From contig CAVWAR010000012.1 in assembly GCA_963753075.1 (NCBI GenBank), forward strand, positions 192,013 to 256,012: DNA of 64,000 nucleotides. The letters run 5' to 3'. The notes under the pieces are model-generated. The model was given only the letters and a program-made list of their open reading frames with translations, had not been told where the DNA came from and did no database searches. The DNA comes from Prado023 sp963753075 (GTDB lineage Bacteria; Actinomycetota; Actinomycetes; S36-B12; CAIYMF01). The position numbers and the translations under genes are program-made. Below are positions 18,695 through 29,269 of the stretch, piece by piece (the first letter of the stretch is position 1; each line of letters begins with the position of its first letter).

Positions 18695-19426
18695 GTGCCG
18701 ACCTATCGCGACTCCGGCGTCGTGCTGCGCACTCACAAGCTGGGTGAGGCCGACCGGATCATCACGCTGCTGACCCGCAGCCACGGCCGCGTCCGAGCCG
18801 TCGCCCGCGGCGTGCGTCGCACCAACTCGAAGTTCGGTGCGCGGCTCGAGCCCATGGGGCTCATCGACGCGCAGATGTACATCGGCCGGTCGCTGGACTC
18901 GGTCACCCAGGTCGAGTCGCTGTTCTCCTTCGGCGCCGACTTGGCCGGCGACTACCCCCGGTGGACCGCGGCTCAGGCGATCTGCGAGACCGCCGAACGG
19001 CTGACCCCCGAGGAGCGTGAGCCGGCACCCGCGCAGTTCCAGCTGCTCGTGGCCGGGCTGCGGGCCCTCGCCCAGCGGGAGCACTCGCCGGGGCTGGTCC
19101 TCGACGCCTACCTCGTCCGCTCCCTGGCGATCGCTGGCTGGGCGGCATCATTCGACGCCTGCGCGCGGTGCGGGGAGGCTGGCCCGCACCGCGCCTTCAG
19201 CCTGCCGGGCGGCGGGGCGCTGTGCGCCGACTGCCGCATCCCGGGCTCGGCCACGCCCCGTCCGGCGACGATGGAGCTGCTGGGGGCGCTGCTGTCGGGG
19301 GACTGGGCGGTCGCGGACGCGTCCGACGATCGGTCGCGCCGGGAGGCATCGGGGCTGGTGTCGGCCTACCTGCAGTGGCACATCGAGCGCCAGCTCAAGT
19401 CGCTGCCGATGGTGGAACGGGCCTGA
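18695..19426 (+). CDS. recO: DNA repair protein RecO
   Basis: Recombination mediator that, with RecR, loads RecA onto SSB-coated DNA. 243 residues from GTG 18695 (VPTYRDSGVVLRTHKLGEADRIITLLTR, the family's usual N-terminus). The OB-fold is followed by a helical domain with a zinc site of Cys-x2-Cys and Cys-x2-Cys type (CARCGEAGPH and CADCRIPG, about 155-185). The frame is open upstream, but that segment is unlike RecO. It follows era by 133 bases. Confidence 0.94.
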   Translation: MPTYRDSGVVLRTHKLGEADRIITLLTRSHGRVRAVARGVRRTNSKFGARLEPMGLIDAQMYIGRSLDSVTQVESLFSFGADLAGDYPRWTAAQAICETAERLTPEEREPAPAQFQLLVAGLRALAQREHSPGLVLDAYLVRSLAIAGWAASFDACARCGEAGPHRAFSLPGGGALCADCRIPGSATPRPATMELLGALLSGDWAVADASDDRSRREASGLVSAYLQWHIERQLKSLPMVERA

Positions 19427-19531
19427 GCAGCGCGGCAGCAGTGCGGAACTGCGAGAGCGTGGGACGGCCCTGAGGCGCACGGCAGCAGCACGGCCCACGA
19501 GCGCAGGGGCCGCGACCAGTGGGCGATCCGA

Positions 19532-20119
19532 TCAGTACTGGCGGCGCTGCAGCTCCCGCACGTGTCCGCGGGCAGCCCGCAGGGAGTCGAACGCCTCCAT
19601 CCGCTCCTCCTGCGTGGCACCGGTGCGACTCAGGTGCCAGTCGAGTGCATGCTCGGCGTAGGAGGCCTTGGCCTCCGGGCGGGCCTGGGTGATCAGCAGC
19701 AGCGCCTCGCCGGGCTCGTAGCCCTTGTCGAGCAGGACCGCGTAGGCCATGGACGGTCCGCGCGCCTGGCCGAGGGCGCAGTGCGCCAGCAGGACGTTGC
19801 CGGGAGCGTCCAGCGCCTCCCGGGCGAAGGTCACGCCGCTGTCGAACCACCCCTCTGCTGTGCCGCCGGCCTCGTCCTCGGTGCCTGCCTGGTGGTACTC
19901 GATGTCCGGGGCCAGCCGGTGGACCATCGCCTCATCGGAGGTCTCGGTGCGACAGTCGAGGATGTGGGTCAACCCGTGGCTGCGCAGCTCAGTGAGCACC
20001 GTCCCCGGGTCGGCGTCACCGCTGTGCAGCGACCCCCCGACGTAGAGGAACTCGGTGACCCTGTGCGCGTTGGCCCAGACCGGATGCCCCAACTCGCCCG
20101 AACCGCTCTGGTCGTCCAT
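19532..20119 (-). CDS. Dual-specificity / tyrosine phosphatase family protein
   Basis: A 195-residue cytoplasmic phosphatase-fold protein. The catalytic P-loop C-x5-R is visible as HCALGQARGPS (about 113-123), preceded by LYVGGSL, the HILDCRTET segment and an Asp-containing loop (GTEDEAGGTAEGW) that could supply the general acid. The order resembles DSP-type phosphatases acting on phosphoproteins or small phosphates; substrate unknown. ATG 20119 is the first start after the palindromic element; an upstream extension in the same frame is low-complexity and rejected. Convergent with recO, divergent from uppS. Confidence 0.85.
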   Translation of the reverse strand: MDDQSGSGELGHPVWANAHRVTEFLYVGGSLHSGDADPGTVLTELRSHGLTHILDCRTETSDEAMVHRLAPDIEYHQAGTEDEAGGTAEGWFDSGVTFAREALDAPGNVLLAHCALGQARGPSMAYAVLLDKGYEPGEALLLITQARPEAKASYAEHALDWHLSRTGATQEERMEAFDSLRAARGHVRELQRRQY

Positions 20120-20176
20120 GCCCCAAGCATTCCCCTCGAGCCGGCGTGTGGCGCGTCGATCAGCCCCCGCTCGGCC

Positions 20177-20250
20177 CCGTTCGCCCTCCGCGTTTCGGCT
20201 CGCCCTCCCCGAATTCGTGGAGGCCGAAAGCGCACGCGGCGGGCGAACGG
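20177..20250. repeat. Palindromic interspersed element, copy B (GAATTC centre)
   Basis: CCGTTCGCCCTCCGCG (20177-20192) and CGCGGCGGGCGAACGG (20235-20250) form a 16-base inverted repeat with one mismatch. Inside it TTTCGGC (20193-20199) pairs with GCCGAAA (20223-20229), and CCTCC with GGAGG around GAATTC (20211-20216). It shares its GTTCGCCCTCCGC arm and CCTCCC-(T/C)-GAATTCG centre with copy A at 8415-8484. It lies in the divergent gap before uppS. Confidence 0.7.
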
Positions 20251-20309
20251 AGGGGTGCGGAGCGCGGCGTAGCCAGCAACAGGGGGCCAGTCGGCGACAG
20301 GATTGCCCC

Positions 20310-21161
20310 ATGGCGGACAGCTCCGGATCCTGGTGGCGGCGTGGGCGCGTGGACCCGGACGCACCCGCACCGGCAGGCACGGAGCTCCTGGCGCCGACGC
20401 CGCACAGCTCGGGTGTCAGCCCGCCCGGCATCCCCGCGGAGTTCGTGCCCCGGCACGTGGCGCTGGTGATGGACGGCAACGGCCGGTGGGCGCAGGAGCG
20501 CGGACTGCCCCGGACGGTCGGCCACGAGGCAGGCGAGGCCTCGCTGCTGGACTGCGTGAACGGCGCGCTCGAGGTCGGGATCGAGTACCTGTCGGCCTAC
20601 GCGTTCTCCACGGAGAACTGGAAGCGCTCGCCGGACGAGGTGCGCTTCCTGATGGGCTTCAACCGCGACGTGATCCGCCGCCGTCGCGACCAGCTCAACG
20701 AGATGGGCGTGCGGATCCGATGGGTGGGCCGCCGACCGCGGCTGTGGGGCAGCGTCATCGACGAGCTGGAGCGGGCCGAGGCGCTGACGGCGGGGAACTC
20801 ATTGATGACCCTGGCGATGTGCGTCAACTACGGGGGCCGGGCTGAGATCGCCGACGCGGCTGCCGCGCTGGCTGCCGATGCCCGAGCCGGGATCATCCGG
20901 CCCGAGCAGGTGGACGAGGACCTGCTGGCCCGCTACCTCGACGAGCCGGACATGCCCGACGTGGACCTGTTCGTGCGCTCGTCGGGGGAGCAGCGGACCT
21001 CCAACTTCCTGCTGTGGCAGTCGGCGTACGCCGAGATGGTGTTCCTCGACACGTTGTGGCCGGACTTCGACCGCCGGGATCTCTGGCGGGCGTGCGAGAT
21101 CTATGCCGCCCGGGACCGTCGGTACGGCGGCGCTGTGCCCAACGAGCTGCCCGACATCTGA
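20310..21161 (+). CDS. uppS: Isoprenyl (undecaprenyl-type) diphosphate synthase
   Basis: A cis-prenyltransferase making the polyprenyl diphosphate carrier for peptidoglycan and wall glycan synthesis. 283 residues. Motifs: HVALVMDGNGRWAQERGLPR (catalytic Asp, about 51-70), GHEAGE, YAFSTENWKRS, LTLAMCVNYGGRAEI and the C-terminal FVRSSGEQRTSNFLLWQSAYAE, which contains the R-x-SGEQR-x-SNF signature. ATG 20310 gives a disordered 40-residue leader, typical of actinobacterial homologues. Chain length of the product cannot be deduced. Confidence 0.95.
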   Translation: MADSSGSWWRRGRVDPDAPAPAGTELLAPTPHSSGVSPPGIPAEFVPRHVALVMDGNGRWAQERGLPRTVGHEAGEASLLDCVNGALEVGIEYLSAYAFSTENWKRSPDEVRFLMGFNRDVIRRRRDQLNEMGVRIRWVGRRPRLWGSVIDELERAEALTAGNSLMTLAMCVNYGGRAEIADAAAALAADARAGIIRPEQVDEDLLARYLDEPDMPDVDLFVRSSGEQRTSNFLLWQSAYAEMVFLDTLWPDFDRRDLWRACEIYAARDRRYGGAVPNELPDI

Positions 21162-21188
21162 GCCTGCCGGCAGCCGGCCCCAGCGGGT

Positions 21189-21572
21189 TCAGAGCCGGCC
21201 CATCAGCTTCAGCACTCCCAGCCCCAGCACAGCGACGTTCACGACCAGCCGCAGGACCCGGCTGCCCGTGCTGATGGCCGGCCAGGACAGGGCGGTCAGC
21301 CATGAGAGGAAGGCTGCGACGAAGAACAGCAGGATCCCCGACCACGTGGCCCGCAGGGTCAGCCCGAGGAACAGGGTGCTCGCGAGCAGGATGGGGACCA
21401 CGAAGGAGGGCAGGCCCTGCATCCACCCCAGCACCGGCCGGCTGGCCTCCTCGAACCTCTCGCGCAGGCTCGCCCTGGGGGGTTCAACGGGAGGGCGCGG
21501 TCCTGAGGCCCTGGTTTCGGGGGGCGGCAGCGGCCTGGACCCCTCGGGTCGGTGCACACGCTTCTTCGCCAT
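21189..21572 (-). CDS. Small membrane protein (DUF6703-like)
   Basis: A 127-residue protein starting MAKKRVHRPEGSRPLPPP. A basic Pro-rich N-terminus is followed by three hydrophobic segments (FVVPILLASTLFLGLTL, GILLFFVAAFLSWLTAL, VVNVAVLGLGVLKLMG). It resembles the actinobacterial DUF6703 group near uppS/glyS by length and position; this assignment is from memory. ATG 21572 is preferred; the frame extends upstream over the glyS leader without a better start. Divergent from glyS, convergent with uppS. Confidence 0.75.
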   Translation of the reverse strand: MAKKRVHRPEGSRPLPPPETRASGPRPPVEPPRASLRERFEEASRPVLGWMQGLPSFVVPILLASTLFLGLTLRATWSGILLFFVAAFLSWLTALSWPAISTGSRVLRLVVNVAVLGLGVLKLMGRL

Positions 21573-21687
21573 GGGCACGATTGTCGCTGATCGACCCACT
21601 GTGGTGCAGGTAGGGTTGGCCGCCAGACTGCCGGCGCGCCCGCGTGACGCCGACCCCGGACAACCGATCGAGAACTCTGGAGAGCCC

Positions 21688-23082
21688 ATGGCCAAGCCGA
21701 CCAAGCCCGATGCACGTGTGGACGCCGTGGTGAACCTGAGCAAGCGGCGGGGGTTTGTGTTCCCCTCCTCCGAGATCTACGGGGGGACCCGCTCCGCGTG
21801 GGACTACGGTCCGCTGGGCGTGGAGCTCAAGGAGAACATCCGACGCGCGTGGTGGCAGTCGGTCGTGCGCGGCCGCGATGACGTGGTCGGCCTGGACTCC
21901 TCAGTGATCCTCGCTCCCCAGGTCTGGGAGGCCTCTGGGCACGTGAGTGCGTTCGTCGATCCGCTGACCGAGTGCAAGCAGTGCCACAAGCGCTGGCGCT
22001 CGGACACCCTGCTCGAGGCCTTCGAGGAGAAGCACGGGCGGGAAGCCACCGGGCTCGAGGAGATCGTCTGCACCGCATGTGGAACCCGGGGGCAGTTCAC
22101 CGAGCCGCGTGACTTCAACGGGCTGCTGCGCACTCACGTCGGACCTGTCGAGGACGCCGGCGCGCTGCACTACCTGCGCCCGGAGACCGCGCAGGGCATC
22201 TTCGTGAACTACCTCAACGTGGCCAACACGTCGCGCAAGAAGCCGCCGTTCGGCATCGGCCAGACCGGCAAGAGCTTCCGCAACGAGATCACGCCGGGCA
22301 ACTTCATCTTCCGCACCCGCGAGTTCGAGCAGATGGAGATGGAGTTCTTCGTCAAGCCGGGCACGGACGAGGAGTGGCACGAGTACTGGCTCAAGGCTCG
22401 GTGGGACTGGTACGTCGACCTCGGGCTCAAGGCCGAGAACATGCGCCTGTTCGAGCACCCGCAGGAGAAGCTGTCGCACTACTCCAAGCGGACCGTCGAC
22501 ATCGAGTACCGGTTCACCTTCGCCGGCTCGGAGTTCGCCGAGCTCGAGGGCATTGCCAACCGCACGGACTTCGACCTGCGCACGCACTCGGAGAAGTCGG
22601 GTGTGGACCTGAGCTTCTTCGACCAGGAGTCCGGCGAGCGCTGGGTGCCCTTCGTGATCGAGCCGGCAGCGGGTCTGACGCGCTGCGTGCTGGCGTTCCT
22701 TCTCGACGCCTATGACGAGGACGAGGCGCCCAACGCCAAGGGAGGGGTCGACAAGCGCACCGTGCTGCGCCTGGACCCGCGACTGTCGCCGGTCAAGGTT
22801 GCCGTGCTGCCGTTGTCGCGCAACGCCGATCTCTCACCGGTGGCCCGTGAGCTGGCCGCCGAGCTGCGTCGGACCTGGAACGTCGACTTCGACGACGCTG
22901 GCGCGATCGGCCGGCGGTACCGGCGCCAGGACGAGATCGGCACGCCGTTCTGCGTCACGGTCGACTTCGACACGCTCGAGGACAGGGCCGTGACCGTCCG
23001 CGAGCGTGACTCGATGGCTCAGGAGCGCATCCCGCTCGAGGGGCTGCGCGCGTGGCTCGCGGAACGGCTGCCCGCGCACTGA
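21688..23082 (+). CDS. glyS: Glycyl-tRNA synthetase (dimeric, class II)
   Basis: Charges tRNA-Gly. The 464-residue single-chain type (eukaryote/archaea/actinobacteria-like alpha2 enzyme), not the alpha/beta bacterial heteromer. Landmarks: RRGFVFPSSEIYGGTRSAWDYGPLG (about 19), a Cys cluster (CKQCHKRW and CTACGTRG), motif 2 region GKSFRNEITPGNFIFRTREFEQMEME, FAELEGIANRTDFDL, and motif 3 EPAAGLTRCVLAF. The anticodon-binding domain follows (SPVKVAVLPL). Start ATG 21688 with GGAGAG upstream; the long open frame before it is spurious. Confidence 0.96.
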   Translation: MAKPTKPDARVDAVVNLSKRRGFVFPSSEIYGGTRSAWDYGPLGVELKENIRRAWWQSVVRGRDDVVGLDSSVILAPQVWEASGHVSAFVDPLTECKQCHKRWRSDTLLEAFEEKHGREATGLEEIVCTACGTRGQFTEPRDFNGLLRTHVGPVEDAGALHYLRPETAQGIFVNYLNVANTSRKKPPFGIGQTGKSFRNEITPGNFIFRTREFEQMEMEFFVKPGTDEEWHEYWLKARWDWYVDLGLKAENMRLFEHPQEKLSHYSKRTVDIEYRFTFAGSEFAELEGIANRTDFDLRTHSEKSGVDLSFFDQESGERWVPFVIEPAAGLTRCVLAFLLDAYDEDEAPNAKGGVDKRTVLRLDPRLSPVKVAVLPLSRNADLSPVARELAAELRRTWNVDFDDAGAIGRRYRRQDEIGTPFCVTVDFDTLEDRAVTVRERDSMAQERIPLEGLRAWLAERLPAH

Positions 23083-23106
23083 TCTGCGTGCACCCCGTGC
23101 TTGCGT

Positions 23107-23154
23107 GATCGATGCATGTTGCTGCTCCTAGTAGGACGGCAACCTGCATGGATC
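23107..23154. repeat. Near-perfect palindrome between glyS and dusB
   Basis: GATCGATGCATGTTGC (23107-23122) pairs with GCAACCTGCATGGATC (23139-23154), 14 of 16 bases matching. The 16-base loop itself contains TCCTAgTAGGA. It starts 24 bases after the glyS stop, so it could terminate glyS or act as an operator for dusB. No T-run is present. Its lower GC than the surroundings suggests a protein-binding site rather than a simple terminator (inference). Confidence 0.5.
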
Positions 23155-23215
23155 CTGTGGGCCCGACCTCAGGCGATGGACCCGGCATCATGCACCCTGG
23201 GTGACAATTGATCCC

Positions 23216-24358
23216 ATGCCCGTTGCCCTGCCGCCGATCGGTGGCCGCCCGGTGGACCCGCCGGTCGTGCTGGCGCCGATGGCCGGCATCACGAACCGCG
23301 CGTTCCGGCGGTTGTGCCGGGAGTCGGGGGCGGGCATCTACGTCTCGGAGATGATCACCTCGCGCGCGCTGCTGGAGCGCAACGACGAGACGATGAACCT
23401 GATCCGTTTCGATGACGACGAGGCGCCCCGGTCGGTCCAGCTGTACGGCGTGGACCCGGCCATCATCGCCTCGGCGATCCGGATGGTGGTCATCGAGGAC
23501 CTCGCCGACCACATCGACCTGAACTTCGGCTGCCCGGTGCCGAAGGTGACGCGCAAGGGGGGCGGCTCCGCGCTGCCCTGGAAGCGCGATCTGTTCCGCG
23601 AGGTCGTGTCCGGCGCGGTCGCAGCCGCCGACGGACGGGTGCCGGTCACCGTCAAGATGCGCAAGGGGATCGACGACGCCCACCTGACCTACCTCGAGGC
23701 CGGCCGGGCGGCCGCCGAGGAGGGCGCGGCGTGGGTCGCCCTGCATGGGCGCACCGCGGAACAGATGTACGGCGGGCAGGCCGACTGGTCGGCCATCGCG
23801 CGCCTCGTCGACGAGCTCGCGCCCCTCGGGGTGCCGGTCCTGGGCAACGGCGACATCTGGGCAGGAGAGGATGCGCTGCGGATGGTCGAGCAGACCGGAT
23901 GCGCCGGTGTCGTCGTGGGGCGGGGTTGCCTCGGTCGGCCCTGGCTCTTCGGGCAGCTGGCGGCTGCGTTCGCCGGTGCACCCGAGCCCACCGAGCCGAC
24001 CTCCGGGGAGGTGCTCGTCGTGCTGCGCCGGCACGCCGAGCTGCTCGTGGAGATGCACGCCGACGAGCACAAGGGGTGCCGCGACATCCGCAAGCACATG
24101 GCCTGGTACCTCAAGGGATTCCGGGTGGCCCAGCCGATCCGGGCCGCCCTGGGCACGGTGGGCTCGCTGGCCGAGCTCGACGACCTTCTGGCGGGGATCG
24201 ATCCCGAGCAGCCGTACCCGTCGCAGGTCGCGGCCGGCCCACGGGGGCGCACGTCCGGCCAGCGGCGGGTGGCCCTGCCGGACGGGTGGCTGGACTCGTG
24301 CGAGCTGGCCTCCGGCGAGGACCTGGCCGCGGCTGAGATCGGCGTCAGCGGGGGGTAG
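23216..24358 (+). CDS. dusB: tRNA-dihydrouridine synthase (DusB type)
   Basis: FMN-dependent reduction of specific uridines in tRNA D-loops. About 380 residues. TIM-barrel landmarks: VVLAPMAGITNRAFRRL (FMN binding, about 17), YVSEMITSRALL, QLYGVDP, HIDLNFGCPVPKVTRKGGGSALP (catalytic Cys in NFGCP), VTVKMRKG, ALHGRTAEQMYGG and VPVLGNGDIW...GVVVGRGCLGRPWLF. ATG 23216 is used; GTG 23201 is in frame five codons upstream and neither has a clear ribosome site. Confidence 0.94.
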   Translation: MPVALPPIGGRPVDPPVVLAPMAGITNRAFRRLCRESGAGIYVSEMITSRALLERNDETMNLIRFDDDEAPRSVQLYGVDPAIIASAIRMVVIEDLADHIDLNFGCPVPKVTRKGGGSALPWKRDLFREVVSGAVAAADGRVPVTVKMRKGIDDAHLTYLEAGRAAAEEGAAWVALHGRTAEQMYGGQADWSAIARLVDELAPLGVPVLGNGDIWAGEDALRMVEQTGCAGVVVGRGCLGRPWLFGQLAAAFAGAPEPTEPTSGEVLVVLRRHAELLVEMHADEHKGCRDIRKHMAWYLKGFRVAQPIRAALGTVGSLAELDDLLAGIDPEQPYPSQVAAGPRGRTSGQRRVALPDGWLDSCELASGEDLAAAEIGVSGG

Positions 24359-24439
24359 CCGAAGAATCGCTGCCGACGCAGTGAGTCCGACCGCTGCCCG
24401 GCGCGAGGTGCTGGCCGTGCCGGCGGTAGTTTCGGTGGC

Positions 24440-24646
24440 ATGGACAGGAAGACGATGACCGCCAAGGACGGACCGTTGGAGGGCGAGGTCTATGAGCTCT
24501 CGCTCGACCTCGATGAGGAGACCAGCCTGCGACTCCCAGATGGCACGTTCGCTGTGTACCGGGTGAGACCGGATGTGGACTACACGGATTCGACGGGCCA
24601 CTCTGTCCGGTGCCTCAGGTTCGTTGGCCTCGACCCGCGGGAGTAG
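24440..24646 (+). CDS. Small hypothetical protein (68 aa)
   Basis: A short acidic protein: MDRKTMTAKDGPLEGEVYELSLDLDEETS, then LPDGTFAVYRV and HSVRCLRFVGLDPRE. It reads as a small beta-rich single domain; there is no signal or membrane segment. An ATG internal to the first codons (MTAKDG) is an alternative start. I do not recognise the family. Coding character is supported by its regular acidic/hydrophobic pattern and GC-rich third positions; it lies alone between dusB and the thiamine-enzyme gene. Confidence 0.55.
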   Translation: MDRKTMTAKDGPLEGEVYELSLDLDEETSLRLPDGTFAVYRVRPDVDYTDSTGHSVRCLRFVGLDPRE

Positions 24647-24867
24647 ACCCCGTCGGATCCGGGGGAAGCTGCATCCACCTCCGCGGACTTGATCCGGGGA
24701 CGCCGACCGGTCGGCCGTGCGCATCGTTCGTAGCGGTGCATCGGCGGGTGTCGCCGGAGTACGTTTGTTGGCCGGTGGCCATGCTCCGGACCCGCGCCGC
24801 GGGTTGGGAGCAGCTGCCGGTTCACACGCGATGCAGGCGCTGCCCGCGCGCCCGTGGGGAGGACGAC

Positions 24868-26655
24868 ATGACCCAACTGACCGGTGGCGAGCTCGTGGCC
24901 AGGATGCTCAAGGCCGAGGGCGTGGAGGTCGTGTTCGGCATCATCGACGGGACCTACTTCGGGTTCTACTCCCAGCTGCGCGCGAATGGGATCACCCTGA
25001 TCGGGCCGCGGCACGAGTCCTCCGCGCTGCACATGGCCGGCGCCTACGCGCGGGCAACTGGGCGGCTCGGCGTGGCGATGGCCTCCAACGGTCCGGGTGT
25101 GGCCAACGCGATCTCCGGCGTGGCGGTCGAGCAGGGCGAGGGCAACCGGGTGCTGCTGATCACCTCCGCGCGACGTACCGGCATCTCCTACCCCGAGCGT
25201 GGCGGGACCTTCCAGTACTTCGACCAGGTCGGCGTCATCTCGCCGATGAGCAAGTCGAGTCAGGCCGTCCCGTCGATGGATCGGATCGGCGAGATGATGC
25301 GTCGCGCGTTCCGGGAGTCCTGGTCGGGACGCCCGGGGGTCGTGCACGTCGACATCCCCGAGAACCTGATGAACTCCAAGCCGGCGGTCATGGAGGCCGA
25401 GGTCCGTCCGCCGCACACCTACCGGCGGACGACGCCGGTCGCCGCCGACCCGGAGCAGGTCCGGCGCGCGGCGGGGATGCTGCACAGCGCGGCGCACCCG
25501 CTGCTGCACGCTGGATCCGGCGTCATCCACGCGGGCGCCAGCGCCGAGCTGCTGGCGGTCGCCGAGCATCTCGGTGCCCCGGTGGTCACCTCCTGGGGCG
25601 GGCGCGGTTCGATCGTCGAGACCCACCCCCTGTCGATCCCCATGTCTGCGCTGGACCTGGTCGCCCAGATGCGCACTGAGGCCGACGTCGCGCTCGTCCT
25701 CGGCTCCCGCATCGGGGAGACCGACTGGTGGGGCAAGTCCCCCTACTGGGCGCCCCCGGGCGGGCTGAAGACGATCCAGGTGGATGTCGACGACGAGACC
25801 CTTGGTGGAACGCGACCCGTGGACATGGCCGTAATGGCCGACGTGAAGGTGTTCTTGCGCGACCTTCTGGTGGTGCTGGCGTCCTTGCCACCGCAGCGCA
25901 AGCAACCGGACTCGTGGTCGGCGGGCAAGCGGGAGAACGCCGAGAAGTGGGCGCACTACGGAGACAGGTCCGGGGTGCCCACGAGTGTGGCTGCGGCCTC
26001 GACACGTGGGGTCTACGACGCCGCCCGTGGGGTCCACCCGCGCGACGTGCCGCGGATCGCCCAGGAGGTGATGCCCGCGGACACGGTGTGGTGCTTCGAC
26101 GGCGGCAATGCGGCGGTCTGGAGCCACTTCTACCACACGGCGCAGATCCCGAACTCCGTCATCACGACCTTCAAGTTCGGCATGCTCGGAGCCGGCGTCG
26201 GGCAGGCGCTCGGCCTTGCTGTGGCCCATCCGGACCGCCGGGTCTGCTGCCTGATCGGTGACGGGGCGATGGGATTCCACAGCCAGGAGGTCGAGACAGC
26301 GGTCCGTAACGGGCTGTCGGTGATCTACGTGGTGTTCAACGACAAGCAGTGGGGCATGGTCAAGATGAACCAGCAGTTCGCCCTGCACCCGGTCAAGACG
26401 CTGGTCAAGAAGGCGCTGCCCGAGGAGGAGACGATCAACGCCGACCTGGGCCCGATCGCCTGGGATGACCTGGCCCGGTCGATGGGCGCCCATGGGGAGC
26501 ACGTCACCGCCGTCGCCGAGCTGGCGCCGGCAATCGAGCGTGCCCTGGACTCCGGGCTGCCCGCAGTGATTCAGGTCGACGTGGATCCCGTGATGCACAT
26601 GTGGGCCCCGGCGCTACGTGCGTTCAAGGACATGCACGGTGAGCCCAAGGGGTGA
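24868..26655 (+). CDS. Thiamine diphosphate-dependent enzyme (acetolactate-synthase-like)
   Basis: A 595-residue ThDP enzyme of the acetohydroxyacid synthase / oxalyl-CoA decarboxylase superfamily. The N-terminal PYR domain has the catalytic Glu in GPRHESSALHMAGAYAR (about 48) and SNGPGVANAISGV. The central domain binds nucleotide-like cofactors in related enzymes. The C-terminal PP domain has the ThDP motif GDGAMGFHSQEVETAVRNGL...VFND (about 465-493). It lacks the context of ilvN/ilvC, and FGIIDGTYFGFYSQLRA differs from true IlvB, so branched-chain synthesis is unlikely. ATG 24868 follows GGGGAGGA. The next gene, an SDR, starts 4 bases after its stop, indicating a two-gene operon. Confidence 0.85.
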   Translation: MTQLTGGELVARMLKAEGVEVVFGIIDGTYFGFYSQLRANGITLIGPRHESSALHMAGAYARATGRLGVAMASNGPGVANAISGVAVEQGEGNRVLLITSARRTGISYPERGGTFQYFDQVGVISPMSKSSQAVPSMDRIGEMMRRAFRESWSGRPGVVHVDIPENLMNSKPAVMEAEVRPPHTYRRTTPVAADPEQVRRAAGMLHSAAHPLLHAGSGVIHAGASAELLAVAEHLGAPVVTSWGGRGSIVETHPLSIPMSALDLVAQMRTEADVALVLGSRIGETDWWGKSPYWAPPGGLKTIQVDVDDETLGGTRPVDMAVMADVKVFLRDLLVVLASLPPQRKQPDSWSAGKRENAEKWAHYGDRSGVPTSVAAASTRGVYDAARGVHPRDVPRIAQEVMPADTVWCFDGGNAAVWSHFYHTAQIPNSVITTFKFGMLGAGVGQALGLAVAHPDRRVCCLIGDGAMGFHSQEVETAVRNGLSVIYVVFNDKQWGMVKMNQQFALHPVKTLVKKALPEEETINADLGPIAWDDLARSMGAHGEHVTAVAELAPAIERALDSGLPAVIQVDVDPVMHMWAPALRAFKDMHGEPKG

Positions 26656-26659
26656 CCAC

Positions 26660-27538
26660 GTGAAGCTGCCGCTGATCGACAGGGAGATCGACCGGCCCTT
26701 CGACAACCCGCAGGTGGACGCCTCTGGGAAGCGAGTCCTCATCACGGGCGCGTCGGGCACGTTCGGGCGGGCGATCGCTGCGGAGCTGACCCGCCGCCGG
26801 GCGATCGTCGTGGGCCTGGATGTGGCCCCGCGCGACGACGACGCGATCCCCGTGATCGCCTGCGACCTGGCCTCGGACGACAGCGTCGCGCAGGCCGTCC
26901 CCGAGGCGATCGCGGCACTCGGCGGTGGTCTGGACATCCTGATCAACAACGCCGGGGTCTCGGCCCCCACCCCCGCGGAGTTCCCGCCGACCGACGCCGT
27001 GATGCTGCAGCTGCAGATCAACCTCCTGGGCACGTGGCGGGTCACCGCCGCCTGTGTCGGGGCGCTGGTCCAGTCGCGTGGCCGGGTGGTCATGGTGGCC
27101 TCCCGGATGGCGGTCATGCAGCTGCCGCTCGCCGCCGCATACGGCGTCAGCAAGCGCGCGATGGTGGGTTACGCCGACGCCCTGCGCCTGGAGCTGTACC
27201 CCGAGGTCGGGGTGTCGTGTGTCTACCCGTCGCAGGTGCGCAGCCCGATTCACGACTCGGTCAAGGCCGCTGGGCTGTCGCTGGAGGGGATGAGTGTCTA
27301 CGAGCCCCTGGAGGGCGTCGTGGCCGCGGTGGTCCGGGCTGCCCTGAGTGAGCGCCCGATCCGCGATGTCACCACCACGAAGCGGGGCCGGATGGAGTTC
27401 CTGATGGCTCGGCACTACCCGGAGCTGGTCGACCGGAGGATCATCAGGACGATGGCCGAGCGGGTGCGCAGCGGAGCGTTCGACGGCGCCGAGCTGGCCC
27501 GGGGCGTGGTCGCGCGGATCCGGGCCAACGACGGCTGA
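26660..27538 (+). CDS. Short-chain dehydrogenase/reductase
   Basis: A 292-residue SDR using NAD(P)H. The dinucleotide motif is VLITGASGTFGRAIAAEL (about 28), the NNAG motif is ILINNAGVS, and the active site shows VVMVASRMAV and YGVSKRAMVGYADALRLEL (Tyr-x3-Lys). The C-terminal region (MEFLMARHYPELVDRRIIRTM) may be a membrane-association or substrate lid. GTG 26660 starts 4 bases after the thiamine-enzyme stop; an upstream ATG would overlap that gene by 38 bases. Coupling suggests it reduces or oxidises the hydroxy-ketone made by its partner (inference). Confidence 0.88.
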   Translation: MKLPLIDREIDRPFDNPQVDASGKRVLITGASGTFGRAIAAELTRRRAIVVGLDVAPRDDDAIPVIACDLASDDSVAQAVPEAIAALGGGLDILINNAGVSAPTPAEFPPTDAVMLQLQINLLGTWRVTAACVGALVQSRGRVVMVASRMAVMQLPLAAAYGVSKRAMVGYADALRLELYPEVGVSCVYPSQVRSPIHDSVKAAGLSLEGMSVYEPLEGVVAAVVRAALSERPIRDVTTTKRGRMEFLMARHYPELVDRRIIRTMAERVRSGAFDGAELARGVVARIRANDG

Positions 27539-27564
27539 GTCGCTCCGCCCTGATCTCTGCATGC

Positions 27565-29269
<1,705 letters not shown>

